In this document: positions 9,275 through 19,430 of the stretch, in pieces
Layout of the letters: each line of letters opens with the position of its first letter
How positions within the stretch are numbered: the first letter of the stretch is position 1
DNA from: Corynebacterium tapiri
GTDB taxonomy: Bacteria > Actinomycetota > Actinomycetes > Mycobacteriales > Mycobacteriaceae
Direction of reading: 5' to 3'
NCBI RefSeq assembly: GCF_006334925.1
Contig: NZ_VDHJ01000008.1
Location: forward strand, 1 to 64,000
Length of the DNA stretch: 64,000 nt
Program-made: the position numbers and the translations under genes
The notes under the pieces: model-generated
Databases searched by the model: none
The model's input: the letters and a program-made list of their open reading frames with translations, nothing else
Told to the model about the DNA's origin: nothing

Positions 9275-10072
9275 TTAGTTGATCTTCTCGATCTGATCCG
9301 GGGTCAGCTCCACCGGGGTCTCGCGACCGAAGATGGACACCAGAGCCTGGATCTTGCCCGTGGACGGGTCAATCTCGGAGATCGACGCCGAGACGCTGGC
9401 CAGTGCACCGGACAGGATGGTAACTGCGTCGCCGACCTGGAAGTCGTGAGCGAACTTCGGAGCCTCCTGCTCCTCCGGCATTGCGATAACCATCTCGCCC
9501 TCGGAGTTGGCCTGAGCCTGCTGGCCCTCCTCCGTCGGGGCAGTCTTAGGCATGAGGAACTTGGAGACGTCCCGGTGGCGCACCACGGTAGCGTTGCCCT
9601 CGTTGCCCACGAAGCTGGTCACACCCGGGGTGTCGCGCACAACCGACCAAGCGCGGTCGTTGAGCTCCATGCGGACGAGAACGTAACCCGGAAGCAGCTT
9701 GCGCTTGACGATCTTCTTCTTGCCGTCCTTCATCTCCACAACCTGCTCGATCGGGACGACGACCTCGTGGATGTACTCCTCAACCTCCAGGGTCTGAGCA
9801 CGCATGTCCAGGTTCGTCTTCACCTTGTTCTCGTACGAGGCGTAGGTCTGGATGATGTACCACTGGCCCGGCTGCTTCTTCAGCTCACGGGTGAATTCGC
9901 GCAAACGACGGCGGTACTCGCTGTCCGCATCGGCCTCGGAGGTGTCGCCCAAAGCGGCGGCAGCGTCAGCGACAGCGCCATCCGGGTTATCAGCGTTGAC
10001 GGCCTCGTTAGCCTCAGCCTCCTGCTCGGCTACGTACTCAACCTCGAGGTTGGAATCCTGCTCGTCGCTCAT
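9275..10072 (-). CDS. nusG: Transcription termination/antitermination factor NusG
   Basis: RNA polymerase elongation factor. 265 residues: an acidic N-terminal extension of about 80 residues typical of actinobacteria, the NGN domain starting at QWYIIQTYASYENKVK, and a C-terminal KOW domain around VGDAVTILSGALASV. GAGGAG lies upstream of the ATG. Located between secE and rplK as in most bacteria. Confidence 0.96.
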   Translation of the reverse strand: MSDEQDSNLEVEYVAEQEAEANEAVNADNPDGAVADAAAALGDTSEADADSEYRRRLREFTRELKKQPGQWYIIQTYASYENKVKTNLDMRAQTLEVEEYIHEVVVPIEQVVEMKDGKKKIVKRKLLPGYVLVRMELNDRAWSVVRDTPGVTSFVGNEGNATVVRHRDVSKFLMPKTAPTEEGQQAQANSEGEMVIAMPEEQEAPKFAHDFQVGDAVTILSGALASVSASISEIDPSTGKIQALVSIFGRETPVELTPDQIEKIN

Positions 10073-10108
10073 CTTTTTCGACTCCTCGTGTACTTAGTGG
10101 GTTTTGGG

Positions 10109-10145
10109 AAAAATTATCCCGCCTTAGCCGGGGCGGCTAGGCGGG
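10109..10145 (-). terminator. Hairpin with T run between secE and nusG
   Basis: On the minus strand CCCGCCTAGCC pairs with GGCTaAGGCGGG (one bulge), followed by ATAATTTTT. It sits inside the secE-nusG gap, so it may partly attenuate read-through rather than end the operon. Confidence 0.55.
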
Positions 10146-10168
10146 AAATCATGTTGTTTATGAGGCTA

Positions 10169-10501
10169 CTACGGCGTGAGTACCGCTTCAACTCCCAGGC
10201 GAACCAGCTGATCGATGCCCCACACCAGGGCAGTCAGCAGGATGAGGAAGGAGAACACGACGATGGTGTAGGTGACCATCTCGCGACCAGTAGGCCAGAT
10301 CACCTTGCGGATCTCGGTAACTACCTCTGGCAGGAACTTCGTGGGGCCGCCGCCCGGCTTCTCATTCTTGTCCGCCGCGCGGACCGCCTGGGCGTTCTTA
10401 GCCTGGTAGGAGGAGGTGGAGACGGTGCTCGATCCCGACAGCTGACGCTTGCCAGTAGGACGGGCGGAACCCGATCCTGCGGTCTGGTTCTCGCTCAACA
10501 T
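10169..10501 (-). CDS. secE: Preprotein translocase subunit SecE
   Basis: Essential membrane subunit of SecYEG. Start ATG 10501 follows GAGGA five bases upstream; the frame opens earlier only through the tRNA-Trp gene. 110 residues: a polar N-terminal half, then FLPEVVTEIRKVIWPTGREM (amphipathic helix) and one membrane segment near the C-terminus. Situated between tRNA-Trp and nusG. Confidence 0.94.
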   Translation of the reverse strand: MLSENQTAGSGSARPTGKRQLSGSSTVSTSSYQAKNAQAVRAADKNEKPGGGPTKFLPEVVTEIRKVIWPTGREMVTYTIVVFSFLILLTALVWGIDQLVRLGVEAVLTP

Positions 10502-10525
10502 GAACTCCTCGGAAATGGAAGTACG

Positions 10526-10601
10526 TGGCAGGGGCGACAGGACTCGAACCTGCAACCTACGGTTTTGGAGACCGTTGCGCTACCAATTGCGCCACGCCCC
10601 T
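10526..10601 (-). tRNA. tRNA-Trp (CCA)
   Basis: Acceptor stem AGGGGCG/CGCCCCT, anticodon loop CTCCAAA with anticodon CCA, standard T-loop GTTCGAGTC, discriminator G and an encoded 3' CCA. Directly upstream of secE. Confidence 0.96.
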
Positions 10602-10651
10602 ATGCATCGTTCGCTGGGAACAATACGGACCACCTTATCAAAGGTGAGTCG

Positions 10652-10725
10652 TAGCGGTGGAGAGACTCGAACTCTCGACCTCGCGATTATGAGTCGCGCG
10701 CTCTCACCAGCTGAGCTACACCGCC
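10652..10725 (-). tRNA. tRNA-Met (CAT), elongator type
   Basis: 74 nt from G1 (10725) to discriminator A (10652). Acceptor GGCGGTG pairs with CACCGCT (one G-U); anticodon CAT in loop CTCATAA. The closed first base pair suits an elongator rather than an initiator tRNA. The 3' CCA is not encoded. Confidence 0.94.
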
Positions 10726-10759
10726 AGGGCTGCCACCAAACAATGCCTGGCAACAACAG

Positions 10760-10832
10760 AGCCCCCTAACAGAATCGAACTGTTGACCTTCTCCTTACCA
10801 TGGAGACGCTCTGCCGACTGAGCTAAGGGGGC
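10760..10832 (-). tRNA. tRNA-Thr (GGT)
   Basis: 73 nt; acceptor GCCCCCT/AGGGGGC, anticodon loop ATGGTAA with anticodon GGT, T-loop GTTCGATTC, discriminator T. Confidence 0.95.
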
Positions 10833-11018
10833 ATCGACTTTTCACTCGAAGTGCTTGCGCCTTCTCGCTGAAGCCTTGGAAAGATTAACCCGGCAGGCCG
10901 CAAACACACAAATCGCCAGTTCAGTGGCACTTTTTCTGCTGTTTTTCGTTTTCTTAACGATCGTCCCACACCAGCACGACCTGCAACACGAAATGAGGAC
11001 GTGCCCCTGCAAAATCTT

Positions 11019-11097
11019 TCGGCTCGACACCTGGAAGCATTTCGCACAGCGCGACCTGGGGTTTTACCTTCACTAAGTGCTCCAGGTGTCGAGCCGA
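11019..11097. repeat. Long inverted repeat in the tRNA-Thr/tRNA-Tyr gap
   Basis: TCGGCTCGACACCTGGA (11019-11035) is repeated in perfect inverse at 11081-11097 around a 45-nt spacer; beyond one extra A a further GCA/TGC pairing continues inward. The surrounding gap (10833-11297, 465 nt) shows no convincing gene; short frames there lack recognisable products. Confidence 0.75.
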
Positions 11098-11256
11098 GGG
11101 AATTGGGCCGTTAGGGAGCGCCCCGCGCAAGGTGCTCACAACAGCCTCACCCGGCGCGCCGGCTGGCAACAATGCATAACGGACAGCCAACTTTTGGGGC
11201 CAGGGTGTACTGCAAAGTTGCCAGGCGCGGTCGTGGCGAGGGTTAACCGGAACACG

Positions 11257-11289
11257 AAAAGTCCCCGCCACATAAGTGACGGGGACTTT
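11257..11289 (-). terminator. Terminator after tRNA-Tyr
   Basis: AAAGTCCCCG (11258-11267) pairs with CGGGGACTTT (11280-11289) with a GTCAC/GTGG-rich loop; T run on the minus strand just downstream of tRNA-Tyr. Confidence 0.8.
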
Positions 11290-11297
11290 CAAGCACA

Positions 11298-11382
11298 TGG
11301 TGCCAGGTAGAAGATTCGAACTTCTGAAGGCAATGCCGGCGGATTTACAGTCCGCTCCCTTTGGCCGCTCGGGCAACCTGGC
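11298..11382 (-). tRNA. tRNA-Tyr (GTA)
   Basis: 85 nt including an encoded CCA; class II tRNA with a long variable arm. Acceptor GCCAGGT/ACCTGGC, anticodon GTA in CTGTAAA, discriminator A. Confidence 0.96.
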
Positions 11383-11453
11383 GTGCGGGATATGACTTTA
11401 CTACGAAAACTGGGGTCCCCGGCAAATCGCCAGCATAAACCCCATAAATCGCC

Positions 11454-12473
11454 CTATCCGACTCGGCTGACCGTGTAGTGGCACAGGCTGCGCAGCGCGG
11501 CCTTGGCCGGGATGTCGGGCAGGCGGTCAAACTGCTCCTCTGCACGAGCGAGGTAGTCATTGACCACCTCGAGGGTGCGCTCACGGCCGTTTGAGCGGCT
11601 CAGCAGATCGAGGGCATGGTTAACGTCATCGTCGGAGTGCAGGGGACCGTCGAGAAGCGAGCGCAGCTCCTGAGCCACCTCACCGTCGCCCTCCATCGCC
11701 AGCAACACCGGCAGGGTGAGCACGCCTTCGCGCAAATCGGTTCCGGGCGTCTTGCCGGACTCTTCGGAGGTGGAGAAGATGTCGATGACGTCGTCAACGA
11801 TCTGGAAGATCATGCCGATCAGGCTGCCGAGCGTGCGCAGCGCGTCGACGTGCTCGGAACTCGCGCCGGAGTGGATGGCGCCCAGGTGGCCGGCCGAGGC
11901 GATCAACACTGCGGTCTTTTCTTCGATGACCTTGAGGTAGTGCTCCACGACGTCATCGCCATCACGCGGGCCAATGGTTTCGCGCATCTGGCCGGTGACC
12001 AGCATGCGGAAGGTGTCGGCGAAGTGCGCGACGGTCTCCACGTCGAGCTGAGCCATCAGGGCCGAGGCGTGGGAAAGCAGAATGTCGCCGGACAAGATGG
12101 CCACGGAGTTTCCCCACCGCGAGTTGGCGGATTCCACCCCGCGGCGGCGGTCGGCCTCGTCCATCACATCGTCGTGGTACAACGTGGCCACGTGAACCAG
12201 CTCGACGACAGTCGCGGCCTTGATCACGTCCTCGCACCCCGGGTGCTTGCCGAACTCGGAGGCCAGCAGCGTCATCATCGGGCGGAAGCGCTTGCCTCCG
12301 GCGTGCACGAGGTGCGCCGCCTTCTCCAGGACGAAGTCCTCCCCCACCGCCAGCTCATCGGCCAGGCGCTGCTCCACGGCCTCCATGCCGGTGGCGACGC
12401 GGGCGTTGAGCTCGGGGTCACCGAGATCGACGGAACCGGCGTGCTGCTGTGGCGGGTTCTGGCCGTGGGTCAT
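11454..12473 (-). CDS. Long-chain polyprenyl diphosphate synthase (menaquinone side chain)
   Basis: Makes the C40-C45 isoprenoid chain for menaquinone. 339 residues from ATG 12473 (MTHGQN); the weak ribosome site makes the exact start uncertain. First Asp-rich motif DDVMDEADRRRG and second DDVIDIFS bind the Mg-diphosphate substrates; GGKRFRPM is the IPP-binding part. Divergent from menJ, among the men genes, which supports a quinone role over other prenyl transferases. Confidence 0.9.
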   Translation of the reverse strand: MTHGQNPPQQHAGSVDLGDPELNARVATGMEAVEQRLADELAVGEDFVLEKAAHLVHAGGKRFRPMMTLLASEFGKHPGCEDVIKAATVVELVHVATLYHDDVMDEADRRRGVESANSRWGNSVAILSGDILLSHASALMAQLDVETVAHFADTFRMLVTGQMRETIGPRDGDDVVEHYLKVIEEKTAVLIASAGHLGAIHSGASSEHVDALRTLGSLIGMIFQIVDDVIDIFSTSEESGKTPGTDLREGVLTLPVLLAMEGDGEVAQELRSLLDGPLHSDDDVNHALDLLSRSNGRERTLEVVNDYLARAEEQFDRLPDIPAKAALRSLCHYTVSRVG

Positions 12474-12582
12474 TCTCGTGGCGTTCCTCGTTCTCGGGCC
12501 TATATTCGGCCGGGGCAAATGTCTCCCTAACCGTAGTCCAAAGTCCATGCCAGCTACACGCCAGGGTCAGCGAGGTGCGACA

Positions 12583-13827
12583 ATGACGCCCATGACTGCA
12601 CACGTGGACCTGGTGGTGGTGGGAGCTGGCCCGGCTGGCTCCGCGGCGGCGATCGCGGCAGCAAGGCGGGGCCGCGAGGTCATTCTGCTGGAATCGGGAG
12701 AGCTGGGCCGCGACAAAACCTGCGGCGACGGACTCACTCCGCGCGCCATCCACGAGCTGCGCCACCTCGGCCTGGCCGAGCAGATTCTGCGTACGCACCG
12801 CAACCGGGGCCTCAAACTCCATGGGTACGGCGGTTCAGTGACCGCGCCCTGGCCACAGTCCGCCTTCGGCGCCGAGGGCTCGGCCATGCCCCGCACGCTT
12901 TTCGACGCCCTGCTGGCCCGAACCGCCCGCGACTCCGGCGCTGACCTGCGCTCCTCATCGACCGCGCACGCCCCCGACGTAGAGGACGGCAAGATCGTTC
13001 GCCTCCAGGTCACCGGGCCCGACGGCTCCTACGATCTCCAGCCCCGCCACGTGGTGGTCGCCGACGGAGTGCGCTCCCCACTAGGAAAAGAATTGGGGCG
13101 TACCTGGCACCGCGAAGAGGTTTTCGGCGTGGCTGCCCGCTCCTACGTCACGTCTGAGCGTTCGCGCGATGAGTGGATGCACTCGCACGTCGAGCTGCGC
13201 GGCACCGAGGGCGAGATCCTGCCTGGGTACGGGTGGATGTTCCCGCTGGGCAACGGCGAGATGAACCTGGGGTGTGGCGCGCTGTCCACGCAGGCTCGGC
13301 CCGCTCAGGTGAATACCAAGAAGCTGCTCAAGCACTACGCAGACACCTACCGCGCGGAGTTTGGCCTGGGCGAACCGACCAAGGTCACCAGCGCACTTCT
13401 ACCCATGGGGGGAGCGGTGTCTGGTGTTGCCGGGAAAAACTATGTGCTCATCGGCGATGCCGCCGCCGGGGTTAATCCCCTCAACGGCGAGGGCATCGAT
13501 TACGGCCTGGAGATGGCGCGCTTATGCCTGGACGTCCTGGAGGCCGGCGATGCCACCGAAGCCTGGCCGGCACTGCTGCGCGAAACCTACGGGGAGGCCT
13601 TCACGCTCGCCCGAACCGCCGCCCGGCTGCTGACCTACCCGCAGTTCCTACCGCTGGTCGGGCCCGTGGCCTTGCGTTCCCCGCTCGGTCCGCTTCTCAT
13701 GCCGGCCGCAGCACGACTGATGGCCAACATCGTTACCGAGGAGGACAAGGACTTACTGGCGCGCGCCTGGCGCCTCGCTGGACGAGGAGCCCGGGTTGTC
13801 CGTCGCTCCAGCCCGCTGTGGAGCTAG
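12583..13827 (+). CDS. menJ: Menaquinone side-chain reductase, geranylgeranyl reductase family
   Basis: FAD-dependent reductase that saturates one isoprene unit of menaquinone, giving the MK(H2) forms typical of corynebacteria. 414 residues; ATG 12583 has GAGG seven bases upstream, with ATG 12592 as an alternative. Rossmann motif [13 protein letters not shown] near the N-terminus, and [18 protein letters not shown] for FAD binding near residue 285. Its stop codon is shared with the convergent menG (CTAG). Confidence 0.9.
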   Translation: MTPMTAHVDLVVVGAGPAGSAAAIAAARRGREVILLESGELGRDKTCGDGLTPRAIHELRHLGLAEQILRTHRNRGLKLHGYGGSVTAPWPQSAFGAEGSAMPRTLFDALLARTARDSGADLRSSSTAHAPDVEDGKIVRLQVTGPDGSYDLQPRHVVVADGVRSPLGKELGRTWHREEVFGVAARSYVTSERSRDEWMHSHVELRGTEGEILPGYGWMFPLGNGEMNLGCGALSTQARPAQVNTKKLLKHYADTYRAEFGLGEPTKVTSALLPMGGAVSGVAGKNYVLIGDAAAGVNPLNGEGIDYGLEMARLCLDVLEAGDATEAWPALLRETYGEAFTLARTAARLLTYPQFLPLVGPVALRSPLGPLLMPAAARLMANIVTEEDKDLLARAWRLAGRGARVVRRSSPLWS

Positions 13828-14510
13828 CGCTTTACGGCAGAGTGCAGCGCAACGATGCCAAAGGTGAGGTTTTGCCAACCCGCTTCGCGCCAGCCATTGG
13901 CGTTGATCTCGGCGGCTAGCTCCTCCTGAGTGGGCCAGGCGCGGATGGACTCTGCGAGGTACTCGTAGCTCTCCGGGTTAGAGGACACCACGCGCGCCAC
14001 CTTGGGCAGCAAGCGCATGAGGTATTCCTTGTACACCGTGCTCAGCAGAGGAACCGTAGGCGTGGAGAACTCGTTGACCAGCAGCCGGCCCCCGGGTTTG
14101 GTCACGCGGGCGAATTCGCGCAGAGCCGCACGAAAGTCGTGGATGTTACGCAGCCCGTAGCTGATGGTCACCGCGTCGAAGGACTCATCGGCGAACGGGA
14201 GATGCATGCCGTCGCCTACCACCTTGGGCACCTCCCGCTTCTCGCCCGCGGCCAGCATGCCGGTGGAGAAGTCGCAGGCCACGCACCACGCACCTGTTTC
14301 GGCCAGGGACACGGTGGACACAGCGGTTCCGGCCGCCACGTCCAGGACGCGCTCGCCCGGCTGGGGGGCTAGGCGGCGCGTGGCGCGCGAGCGCCAGTAG
14401 CGATCCTGCCCAAAGGAGATCACGGTGTTAGTGAGGTCGTAGTTCTTCCCCACCGCGTCAAACATCGACGCTACGTCAAAGGGCTGTTTGTCCAGGTCTG
14501 CTCGTCCCAC
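13824..14510 (-). CDS. menG: Demethylmenaquinone methyltransferase
   Basis: SAM-dependent C-methylation, last step of the menaquinone ring. Start GTG 14510 (VGRADLDK) is chosen by alignment to the family, whose members begin just before DVASMFD; 228 residues. Motifs: [18 protein letters not shown], the SAM-binding VLDVAAGTA, and YGLRNIHD. Eleven nt downstream of mgtA in the same direction. Confidence 0.93.
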   Translation of the reverse strand: MGRADLDKQPFDVASMFDAVGKNYDLTNTVISFGQDRYWRSRATRRLAPQPGERVLDVAAGTAVSTVSLAETGAWCVACDFSTGMLAAGEKREVPKVVGDGMHLPFADESFDAVTISYGLRNIHDFRAALREFARVTKPGGRLLVNEFSTPTVPLLSTVYKEYLMRLLPKVARVVSSNPESYEYLAESIRAWPTQEELAAEINANGWREAGWQNLTFGIVALHSAVKR

Positions 14511-14521
14511 GGGAGTCGAGT

Positions 14522-15721
14522 CTAGGCTACGCGGCCGCCCAGGCCCCGCGTGGCCCACTCCGGAAGCTCCAGACGCAGCCCGAAAGGGCCGCGGGAGGTC
14601 GACTTTTCCCGCTCGATCGCAGTGGCGTAGTAGCTCAACAGCTGATCGCCGAGCGCAGACCAGGTCTTGTTGGCAACGGACTGGCGGGCCTGCCGCTTCA
14701 ACTGGTCAAGCCGGGAGTCGTCGAGAAGCCACTCCGCAGCGGCGGGCAGATCGACACTGAAAGTGTCCACATCGAGCAGCAGGCCGTTGACACCGTCCTG
14801 GACCAAGTCCACCGGACCGCCTGCGCGCGGACCGATCGTGGGCACGCCAGAGGCTTGGGCCTCCTGAATGGCCTGACAGAACGTCTCGAATTCCCCGGCG
14901 TGGACGAAGAGATCCAGCGAGGCGTAGGCCCGGGCCAGATCATCTCCACCCAGGGCTCCGGTAAAGACCGCGGAGGGAATGCGCGAGGCCAGCTCTCCGC
15001 GGGACGGTCCATCGCCCACGATCACGAGCTGGATGTCATCGCGCCCGCCCAGGCTGGCAAGACGATGGACGCCCTTCTCCGGAGCCAGGCGGCCAACGAA
15101 TCCGACGATCTTCTTCTTACCGGTGGGGTCCCAGGAACGTCGCAAAGCGTCGTCGCGCTTGGCGGGATCGAAGCGCACAGTGTCCACCCCACGGCCCCAA
15201 TGGTGCACGTTGTTGATGCCGTGGCGTTCCAGCTGCGCGATGGTTAGCGACGAGGGAGCGAGCGTGAGCTGGCACTGGTTGTGAATGGTGCGCGTCCAGT
15301 CCCAGGCCGCGGTGGCCAGCGGCGTCAGGTGGTACTTGGAGGCAAAACCCGCCACGTCGGTCTGATACAAGGCCACCGCCGGGATGCGGAGCTGACGGGC
15401 GGCAAAGGCACCGGAAGCACCCAGCACGAATGGGCTTGCCAGGTGAACGACGTCGGGGCGGAACTCGTGCAGAGTCTCCGCGACGATGGAGTTGGGCACG
15501 CCGATGGGCAGCGAATCGATAAGCGGGACGCGGACGGTAGGCACGCGCCGAATCGGGAAGCCGAGGTAATCAGGGATCTCTTCCTGAAAGTCACGCGCGC
15601 CCGGAGCGATCACAACGGCGTCGTGCCCGTGCTCCTTGAGGTGTTCGAGCACGCGGAGCACGGAATTGGTTACCCCGTTGATGTTGGGAAGAAACGATTC
15701 CGCCACGATTGCAACTCGCAT
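14522..15721 (-). CDS. mgtA: GDP-mannose-dependent alpha-mannosyltransferase (GT4)
   Basis: Homologue of Rv0557 MgtA, which adds mannose to a lipid anchor in lipoglycan synthesis at the cytoplasmic face. 399 residues from ATG 15721 ([12 protein letters not shown]). GT-B fold: N-terminal [13 protein letters not shown]-terminal VGRLAPEKG and the donor-site motif [16 protein letters not shown] (EX7E). Order menD-membrane protein-mgtA-menG matches M. tuberculosis. PimB-like specificity cannot be excluded. Confidence 0.85.
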   Translation of the reverse strand: MRVAIVAESFLPNINGVTNSVLRVLEHLKEHGHDAVVIAPGARDFQEEIPDYLGFPIRRVPTVRVPLIDSLPIGVPNSIVAETLHEFRPDVVHLASPFVLGASGAFAARQLRIPAVALYQTDVAGFASKYHLTPLATAAWDWTRTIHNQCQLTLAPSSLTIAQLERHGINNVHHWGRGVDTVRFDPAKRDDALRRSWDPTGKKKIVGFVGRLAPEKGVHRLASLGGRDDIQLVIVGDGPSRGELASRIPSAVFTGALGGDDLARAYASLDLFVHAGEFETFCQAIQEAQASGVPTIGPRAGGPVDLVQDGVNGLLLDVDTFSVDLPAAAEWLLDDSRLDQLKRQARQSVANKTWSALGDQLLSYYATAIEREKSTSRGPFGLRLELPEWATRGLGGRVA

Positions 15722-15778
15722 GCGCCACACCTTTGCAAACTCAAGGAAACTTCGTGTGAAGTCCCGGTTTCGATTTCG

Positions 15779-16243
15779 CTAAACCTTGGTCACGCTTGAA
15801 TCCGTGGTTCTCGGCCGCGTAGCCCAGTTCACGCCGGCTAAGCATAATCCTGCGATGAGCAAGCTGACCACCGCCACGCTTAACGCAGGAATGATCGCCA
15901 AACTCCAGCCACGTCCCTCCACCTTGACTATCTCGGGGTTGGTCTTGGCGTAAGTGACCCACACGTTCTGCCCCTCCCCGAGCCCGACGGGATAGAGCAG
16001 ACCCGCTGGCGGGGAATGGTACACCCCGGTTTCGTCCTGGTAGCTCACCGAGGTCCGCAGCCACGACTGCCCAGTCACCGTGGCCAGGGCGCGCCCGGGA
16101 TTGCGATGAATGGTGGAATCGTTAATCGCCGCCCCGCCCACCATGCTCACGCACCCAAGCAGCGCGCAGGCTGCCAGCGCCAAGACGAGCTGGCGCAAGC
16201 GACGGCGAACGGTCGCCCGGCTAGGGCGTGGCAGCGCACTCAC
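15779..16243 (-). CDS. DUF3592-type membrane protein (Rv0556-like)
   Basis: 154 residues with one hydrophobic segment near residues 18-40 and a second near 115-135, separated by a beta-rich extracytoplasmic part containing VTGQSW and [20 protein letters not shown], as in DUF3592 proteins. ATG overlaps the menD stop (ATGA), so translation is coupled. Same place as Rv0556 between menD and mgtA. Function unknown. Confidence 0.75.
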   Translation of the reverse strand: MSALPRPSRATVRRRLRQLVLALAACALLGCVSMVGGAAINDSTIHRNPGRALATVTGQSWLRTSVSYQDETGVYHSPPAGLLYPVGLGEGQNVWVTYAKTNPEIVKVEGRGWSLAIIPALSVAVVSLLIAGLCLAGVNWATRPRTTDSSVTKV

Positions 16244-17886
16244 AGCCCCATGGCCTTCTTGAGTGCGCCATCCAGAGCGCGCCGAGTGGTTCTGGTGGTC
16301 TTAGCCTCGATGACCTGGATACCGACGGGTTCCTCCGCTGCTTGTTCTACCGCCGTGATCAGTTCCTTCAGATCCCCTGCCAGCACGTAGTTCACCCCAT
16401 ACGCCGCGCAGGCTGCTTCCAGGTCCACTCCATGCGGAGTGCCAAAGGCCCGCTCGAAGCTGGGCCGCAGGCTGTCCTGGCCCACCTCCAGCGACTCGAA
16501 GATCCCGCAGCCATCGTCGTTGGCGACCACGATGGTCAAGTTTTCTGGAGCCGGTTGATCCGGGCTGACGAGCAGGCCGCCAATGTCGTGCAGGAACGTC
16601 ACATCCCCCATGAGGGCGATGGTGCGGGGTGCGCGCACGGCTTCGGGGTCCGCGGACTGCGTGGCTAGGGCGATACCGATGGCCTGCGACACTGTGCCGT
16701 CGATACCCGCTGCCCCACGCGGGGCATAAACATCCACACCGCCGAAAGGCAGGCCCACCAACGCGGCATCGCGCACCGGGTTCGATGCGCCGAGCACGAA
16801 GCTGTCGCCCACTCCCAGCCCGTCGGCCACAGCGGCCGCGGCGTGCACCCCGGTGAAACCGAACTGCTCATCCGCCAGTACGGTGCGCACCGCCTCGGCC
16901 GCTGTCTCGCTCAAGCCCCGGCAGACATTGAGCCATTGCTTGCGCGGCTGGCCGGTGACCTTGACGCGGCTGGCCACCCGGCGCGACACCCCAGCCGGGT
17001 CGGTCACCGTCTCGGACCGGGTGAGAGTAGTGACGTCGATGGAGGGATCGGACATCAGTGCCAGCACCGAACGGTGCAGCGTGGGATGGCCGACCACCAC
17101 GATCTGCTCCGGCTTGGTGCGTGCGACGTACTCGGCGTAGTCGCTGGAACCGTCGACCGAGATCTCTCCGCGTGCGAACAGGCCAGCGGCCAGCGGATGC
17201 ACGGGTTCGAAGGGAGCCGGAGCGCTCGGCTCAGCCAGGGTGGGAACGTATTCGAGCCCCTCAACTTCCCAGGCTTCGTCGCCTGCGATGACCAGGGTGT
17301 CTTTCGAAATATCCAGGGTGGCCTCGCCGTGATCCACGTGCAGCGACACCGGGCTGCGTCGGGTCGCGGCCACGGGCTGTCCCTCCGGCTCGGGAAGCTC
17401 GGAATCGACCAGGGGCGTATCCAGGGCCACGTTCAGGTGGACCGCTGGGCGCTTGACTGCCTCCGCGATCAGGGCGATGTCCTCGGGCGCGGCGATTTGA
17501 GTGGTCTCTACGACCGTGGAAAAGATACCCACCTGCTCGATGGTCTGCGACGCGCCCGTTCCCACCAGGCGACGCGGGCGATCTGCAGAGAGAACGATCA
17601 GCGGAACATGGGCGTGCGCCGCCTCAGTGATGGCCGGGGCACAGTTGGCTACCGCGGTTCCCGAGGTGGTGACCACCGCTGCGTGTCGCCCACTGGCACG
17701 TCCGATGCCTAGTGCTAGGAAGGCAGCGCTTCGCTCGTCGATACGCGTGTGCACTCGCAGGTCACGTCGCGCCAGCAGAGCCAGCGACAGCGGAGAGTTG
17801 CGCGACCCTGGGCACAGAACGACGTCGGTGACGTGCTGGGCGAGCTGTTGCGCAACAATGCGGGCAAGTTCAGGTGAGGCGGACAT
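16240..17886 (-). CDS. menD: SEPHCHC synthase MenD
   Basis: Thiamine-diphosphate enzyme that joins isochorismate and 2-oxoglutarate, the first committed step of menaquinone synthesis. 548 residues. [16 protein letters not shown] and [12 protein letters not shown] at the N-terminus, [13 protein letters not shown], and the C-terminal cofactor motif MGDVTFLHD...NDDGCGIF, where a Cys replaces a usual Gly. Start ATG 17886 has TAAACT seven bases upstream, consistent with a leaderless mRNA. Confidence 0.95.
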   Translation of the reverse strand: MSASPELARIVAQQLAQHVTDVVLCPGSRNSPLSLALLARRDLRVHTRIDERSAAFLALGIGRASGRHAAVVTTSGTAVANCAPAITEAAHAHVPLIVLSADRPRRLVGTGASQTIEQVGIFSTVVETTQIAAPEDIALIAEAVKRPAVHLNVALDTPLVDSELPEPEGQPVAATRRSPVSLHVDHGEATLDISKDTLVIAGDEAWEVEGLEYVPTLAEPSAPAPFEPVHPLAAGLFARGEISVDGSSDYAEYVARTKPEQIVVVGHPTLHRSVLALMSDPSIDVTTLTRSETVTDPAGVSRRVASRVKVTGQPRKQWLNVCRGLSETAAEAVRTVLADEQFGFTGVHAAAAVADGLGVGDSFVLGASNPVRDAALVGLPFGGVDVYAPRGAAGIDGTVSQAIGIALATQSADPEAVRAPRTIALMGDVTFLHDIGGLLVSPDQPAPENLTIVVANDDGCGIFESLEVGQDSLRPSFERAFGTPHGVDLEAACAAYGVNYVLAGDLKELITAVEQAAEEPVGIQVIEAKTTRTTRRALDGALKKAMGL

Positions 17887-17893
17887 GCCCGCG

Positions 17894-17899
17894 AGTTTA
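17894..17899 (-). promoter_or_regulatory. -10 box of leaderless menD
   Basis: TAAACT on the minus strand, seven bases before the ATG at 17886 and with no ribosome site between; fits a leaderless transcript. Confidence 0.55.
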
Positions 17900-17910
17900 T
17901 CCCGCCTGGT

Positions 17911-18426
17911 TTAGCGAGCGGTTGCCGGTTCCTGACCAGCACCCGTGTTGCCCAGCAGGCTATCCAGGAAGGACTCCACGTCGCGACTATTCGGCAGGTC
18001 CTGGGTTGGCAGCTCGGACGGGATGGGCAGATCCCGCTTGGTCTCGGTCACGGTCACCGGCGGGGCGGTTTCCGTCACCGTCTGCGTCACCGGCGGTGGT
18101 GGCGGCTGATTGGCCCGGTCAGAGGCGGCCTTCCACATGAAAAACAGCACGCCGGCGGAGATGAGCGCTAGCGCCAAGAGCACGCCGAGCACAGTCACTC
18201 CGGCATTCGACGAACGCTGCGGTTCAGGCTCCGGTGCGGGCTGCGGGGCAGGTGCCGCGTATCCGGAGTAGCCAGCACGGTATTCCGGCTGGTAGTTGGG
18301 GTCGTATTCACCCGGGTAGTACTGGCGTGCTCGGGGCTGGTGCGCCGGCTGCGGCTCGGGCTGGGGTTCCGGCCGCCGCCCGGTGGGCCCGAGGTAGCGA
18401 GTCTCGTTGTCCTCAGTCATACCCAT
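17911..18426 (-). CDS. Proline-rich single-pass membrane protein
   Basis: 171 residues starting at ATG 18426, whose A overlaps the menC stop (TGATG); a second ATG six bases later is also possible. N-terminal third is Pro/Gln/Tyr-rich and cytoplasmic, one membrane segment (about residues 80-100), then a Pro-rich and VTETAPPVTVTETK extracytoplasmic tail. No domain recognised. Between menC and menD on the same strand, so probably cotranscribed; its role there is unknown. Confidence 0.75.
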   Translation of the reverse strand: MGMTEDNETRYLGPTGRRPEPQPEPQPAHQPRARQYYPGEYDPNYQPEYRAGYSGYAAPAPQPAPEPEPQRSSNAGVTVLGVLLALALISAGVLFFMWKAASDRANQPPPPPVTQTVTETAPPVTVTETKRDLPIPSELPTQDLPNSRDVESFLDSLLGNTGAGQEPATAR

Positions 18427-19430
18427 CAAAGATACGCGTATGCCGCGCGCAACCGCTCCAGCCATGCTTCTCGACGCCCTGCCTCCGCAGATAGATCCTC
18501 CAACCGGGCAGGGTCTGGCGCCTGGGGCGTGACGTCCAGATGCCCGTCGACGATCTGGCGGGGTTCGCAGACGTCCTCCACGAACAGGGCCTGGGTGGCT
18601 AGTCCAGCGGGGTTGGGGTGAACGTCGATCCCCTCGTCGTCCTCCACGCTGCCCAGCGCGGCGACGGCGGCGAGCCCGGCGTTCAGCCCCACGGCGGTAT
18701 CGAGCGCCGAGGCCACCGTGATGTCCATGTGGCGGGCGTTGAGGTCGCTGGCCAACTGCAGCGTACGACGTACCCCGCCCAGCGGTGCGACCTTGACCAC
18801 CGCAACGTCGGCTGCCCTGAGCTCAGCCACACGGTAGGGATCCTCACTGCGGCGAATCGACTCATCGGCGGCGACGCGACAGAAGATGCCTGCACGCTGC
18901 AGCTGCATGCGCACCTGCGCGAGCTCCTCGGCAGAGTGACACGGCTGTTCCAGGTAATCCAGCGGGCCTAGGGCCTTGGCCGCCTCGACGGCCTCGTCCA
19001 CGTTCCACCCGCGGTTCGCATCGACGCGGACGATTGCGTTAGGCACGGCTTCTCGCAGCGCCGCGACGCGGGCAATATCGTCTGCCAGGGTCTGGCCCTT
19101 CTCGGCCACCTTGACCTTGAAGGTCTGGCAGCCGGGAAAACGCGCTGCCACCTCGGCGACCTTCTCCGCCGGCACCGCGGGAATCGTGCCATTGACCTCT
19201 ACTGAGCTACGCACCGGATCCGGGAAGCCCTCCCAGGCAGCCTCAATTCCACTGCGCAGCCACGCAGCTGCCTCGCGCGGGGAATAATCCTCAAACGGGG
19301 CAAACTCACCCCAGCCGCGCGGTCCTTCAATCAGCACGGCCTCGCGTGTGTCGACGCCCCGGAAGCGCACAGCCATTGGCAAAGCAACAACGTGCGCGCG
19401 CTCGATGATCTCTTCCACAGCTGGAACCAT
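18426..19430 (-). CDS. menC: o-Succinylbenzoate synthase MenC
   Basis: Enolase-superfamily dehydratase forming o-succinylbenzoate. 334 residues from ATG 19430. Catalytic Lys in TFKVKVAEKG (KxK), metal ligands in VRVDANRGW, YLEQPC and VAADESIRR, and the second Lys in VAVVKVAPLGG. Start set at 19430 because its -10 box lies seven bases upstream; the frame remains open further up only as antisense to the neighbouring gene. Confidence 0.93.
   Translation of the reverse strand: MVPAVEEIIERAHVVALPMAVRFRGVDTREAVLIEGPRGWGEFAPFEDYSPREAAAWLRSGIEAAWEGFPDPVRSSVEVNGTIPAVPAEKVAEVAARFPGCQTFKVKVAEKGQTLADDIARVAALREAVPNAIVRVDANRGWNVDEAVEAAKALGPLDYLEQPCHSAEELAQVRMQLQRAGIFCRVAADESIRRSEDPYRVAELRAADVAVVKVAPLGGVRRTLQLASDLNARHMDITVASALDTAVGLNAGLAAVAALGSVEDDEGIDVHPNPAGLATQALFVEDVCEPRQIVDGHLDVTPQAPDPARLEDLSAEAGRREAWLERLRAAYAYL

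Noticed and set aside
9182..10654. 490-codon plus-strand frame over nusG, secE and tRNA-Trp
   Set aside because: Runs antisense through three certain genes, including a tRNA.
10855..11076. 73-codon plus-strand frame in the tRNA gap with a hydrophobic stretch
   Set aside because: No ribosome site or -10 box near the start, and it runs into the inverted repeat; not supported.
11616..12530. Plus-strand frame over the polyprenyl synthase gene
   Set aside because: Shadow of a gene with both Asp-rich motifs on the other strand.
16240..17886. Possible loss of MenD function from the GC in NDDGCGIF
   Set aside because: Other MenD motifs are intact and this glycine is not invariant across the family; a single change does not argue for inactivity.
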